64,000 bases of DNA from Muribaculaceae bacterium (GTDB taxonomy: Bacteria > Bacteroidota > Bacteroidia > Bacteroidales > Muribaculaceae). Of this stretch, positions 62,694 to 64,000 are shown in pieces (position 1 is the stretch's first letter; every line of letters begins with the position of its first letter). The position numbers were made by a program, and so were the translations under genes. Below the pieces are notes generated by a model. That model had not been told where the DNA came from and did not search any database. It saw only the letters and a program-made list of their open reading frames with translations. The DNA lies in NCBI GenBank assembly GCA_017557425.1, contig JAFYYU010000017.1:1-64000 (forward strand), in the 5' to 3' direction.

Positions 62694-64000
62694 ATGATGA
62701 AACAACGTATTTTTATCCTCTTTACAGCAATATTATTCGCTATGGCATTCCCATTTAATACATTGGGTAACAAAGTAATTGACTTCAATTTCCCTCAAGA
62801 TGTATCTAAACAGGCACTTGCCGACTTGAACACGGCCCTCAAGACAGGTGATGGCCAGCAGACAGTAGATGCCCTGGTGCGGTACAGCATTGCCCAGAGC
62901 GGCATTTCCCAGGACAATATGCCCGAGATCATCAAGAAAATCGAGTCGGTCATTAATAAGGAGAAACGCCCCGAATTCAAGGCGCTGCTCAACTACTTTG
63001 AGGCAATGGCCTATCAGAACTACTACGACCGCTTTGCCCGCTGGAGCAACCGCAAGAATCCCGTCGGTGAAGAACCTGACGATATAAGCGAGTGGGACAG
63101 CAAACAGTTTGAGACCAAAATCAAGCAATTGCTTGCTAAATCGCTTGAAGATCCCGAGGCGCTCAAACAGATTCCCGTGACATCACTCCCCGACATTATC
63201 AAGTGCAACGAGTTGGGAGCCACTTATGTTCCCACCCTTCATGAGTTCCTGTTGATTAAGAACTTGGAGATGTTCGAGGACATGGATATGGAAGACTCGG
63301 AGCTTTTATGCCGCATGATCAAGGAGCGATGGCTTACCGCTACCGAGGACAACATTCCTGCACACATCTACGCGCTTACCAAGACTGGCAAGAGCATAAC
63401 GCTGGATGACTACAAAAAGTATCAGGATAACGAGTTCAGCGGCTTGTTGCTAGAGAGAGCCCATTCCTATGATTCCAAAGAGTATTACCGAACACTGAAG
63501 GATCATGTAAAGCGTTTCCCGGAATCCATTTTCACGACCGCCATCAAGAACAAGATCACCGAAATGGAGAGCAAATCGGTGTATGTGGGATATCCTAGCA
63601 ACTGTTCTTCCCACGACAGCATTCCTGTCACCGTTGATGTCAATAATACCAACTCTTTCAATATCAATGTCTATCGCATCCCTGATGATTTACTGAGCGT
63701 TCACAGCTTTACTGATTCTATGTTGCTGTTGGTCAAACAGTATCCCATGACTGTACAAGGTAACATCCCCTTCAATCAGAGTTATATCAAAAAGACATTG
63801 CCACCACTGCCCTACGGAGCCTACATCCTGTGCAGCGACAACCTGTCCATGGATGAGAAATCCAACAAAACAGAAAGGTTCTACAGCTATGACATCCTGC
63901 GGGTGACCGACCTTGCCCCGATCATCATCAACCGCATCGACAATAATGACCGAATCGCCGCCGTTGACATCAACACGGGAAAGCCCGTACCCGGAGCGAC
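62694..64000 (+). CDS. Alpha-2-macroglobulin-like protein, N-terminal part (runs off the window)
   Basis: An open frame from ATG 62694 (or 62697) reaches the right edge without a stop, 435 codons so far. It has a signal peptide (MKQRIFILFTAILFAMAF), then about 270 helical residues, then beta-rich domains starting near VYVGYPSNCSSHDSIPV, and ends in VDINTGKPVPGA. This layout matches the very large alpha-2-macroglobulin-like proteins of Bacteroidota, which are anchored in the envelope and thought to trap proteases. The thioester region would lie beyond the window, so the assignment rests on the N-terminal part only. Confidence 0.7.
   Translation, partial: MMKQRIFILFTAILFAMAFPFNTLGNKVIDFNFPQDVSKQALADLNTALKTGDGQQTVDALVRYSIAQSGISQDNMPEIIKKIESVINKEKRPEFKALLNYFEAMAYQNYYDRFARWSNRKNPVGEEPDDISEWDSKQFETKIKQLLAKSLEDPEALKQIPVTSLPDIIKCNELGATYVPTLHEFLLIKNLEMFEDMDMEDSELLCRMIKERWLTATEDNIPAHIYALTKTGKSITLDDYKKYQDNEFSGLLLERAHSYDSKEYYRTLKDHVKRFPESIFTTAIKNKITEMESKSVYVGYPSNCSSHDSIPVTVDVNNTNSFNINVYRIPDDLLSVHSFTDSMLLLVKQYPMTVQGNIPFNQSYIKKTLPPLPYGAYILCSDNLSMDEKSNKTERFYSYDILRVTDLAPIIINRIDNNDRIAAVDINTGKPVPGA

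Overview
The window is a piece of chromosome from an anaerobic member of the Bacteroidales, with a gene content like Prevotellaceae or Muribaculaceae. The evidence is promoters of the Bacteroidota type (TTTG, 19-21 bases, TAnnTTTG), a eukaryote-like one-chain glycyl-tRNA synthetase, a fused NuoCD, the atpDC-BEFHAG gene order, and families such as DUF1460, DUF4296, DUF3667, Omp28 and PepSY-like proteins. Genus cannot be settled from this window. No phage, complete insertion sequence, CRISPR array or tRNA gene was seen.

Left part (1-13,300). The window opens on the first 34 bases of a 16S rRNA gene read leftwards, with its promoter about 250 bases upstream. Then come a DUF1460 lipoprotein, a large multi-module secreted alpha-amylase ending in a dockerin pair, a small secreted protein of unknown role with a cytidylate-kinase-like protein, a YoeB-type toxin-antitoxin pair, two envelope proteins (a double TonB C-terminal-domain protein and a beta-barrel) with nearly identical signal peptides, a Ttd14-like ATPase-CYTH fusion, an FKBP lipoprotein and glycyl-tRNA synthetase.

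Middle part (13,300-45,000). A HigBA-type toxin-antitoxin pair is followed by a leftward five-gene run: transglutaminase, NlpC/P60 hydrolase, dipeptide epimerase, SGNH hydrolase and MBOAT acyltransferase. It looks like a peptidoglycan-peptide salvage set joined to an envelope O-acylation pair. After rlmD, a TPR protein, a GxxExxY protein, an MscS channel and an acid phosphatase comes the rightward cluster ileS, dksA-like, lspA, DUF4296, two half-size chromate transporters, a GH9-deacetylase fusion and an acyltransferase. Then follow a DUF3667 protein, two PepSY-like proteins, polynucleotide phosphorylase, an Omp28/dockerin protein and a kinesin-light-chain-like TPR protein. A 170-base element with inverted ends lies at 40,657-40,826.

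Right part (45,244-62,558). This is the main feature: one 18-gene transcription unit in which the complete F-type ATP synthase operon (atpDCBEFHAG) sits between nuoH and nuoI of an 11-subunit complex I that lacks the NADH-input module (nuoEFG). It has a strong promoter with a structured leader at the front and a clear terminator at the end. I saw no internal terminator, so the ion-pumping dehydrogenase and the ATP synthase are probably expressed together. The window ends inside an alpha-2-macroglobulin-like gene.
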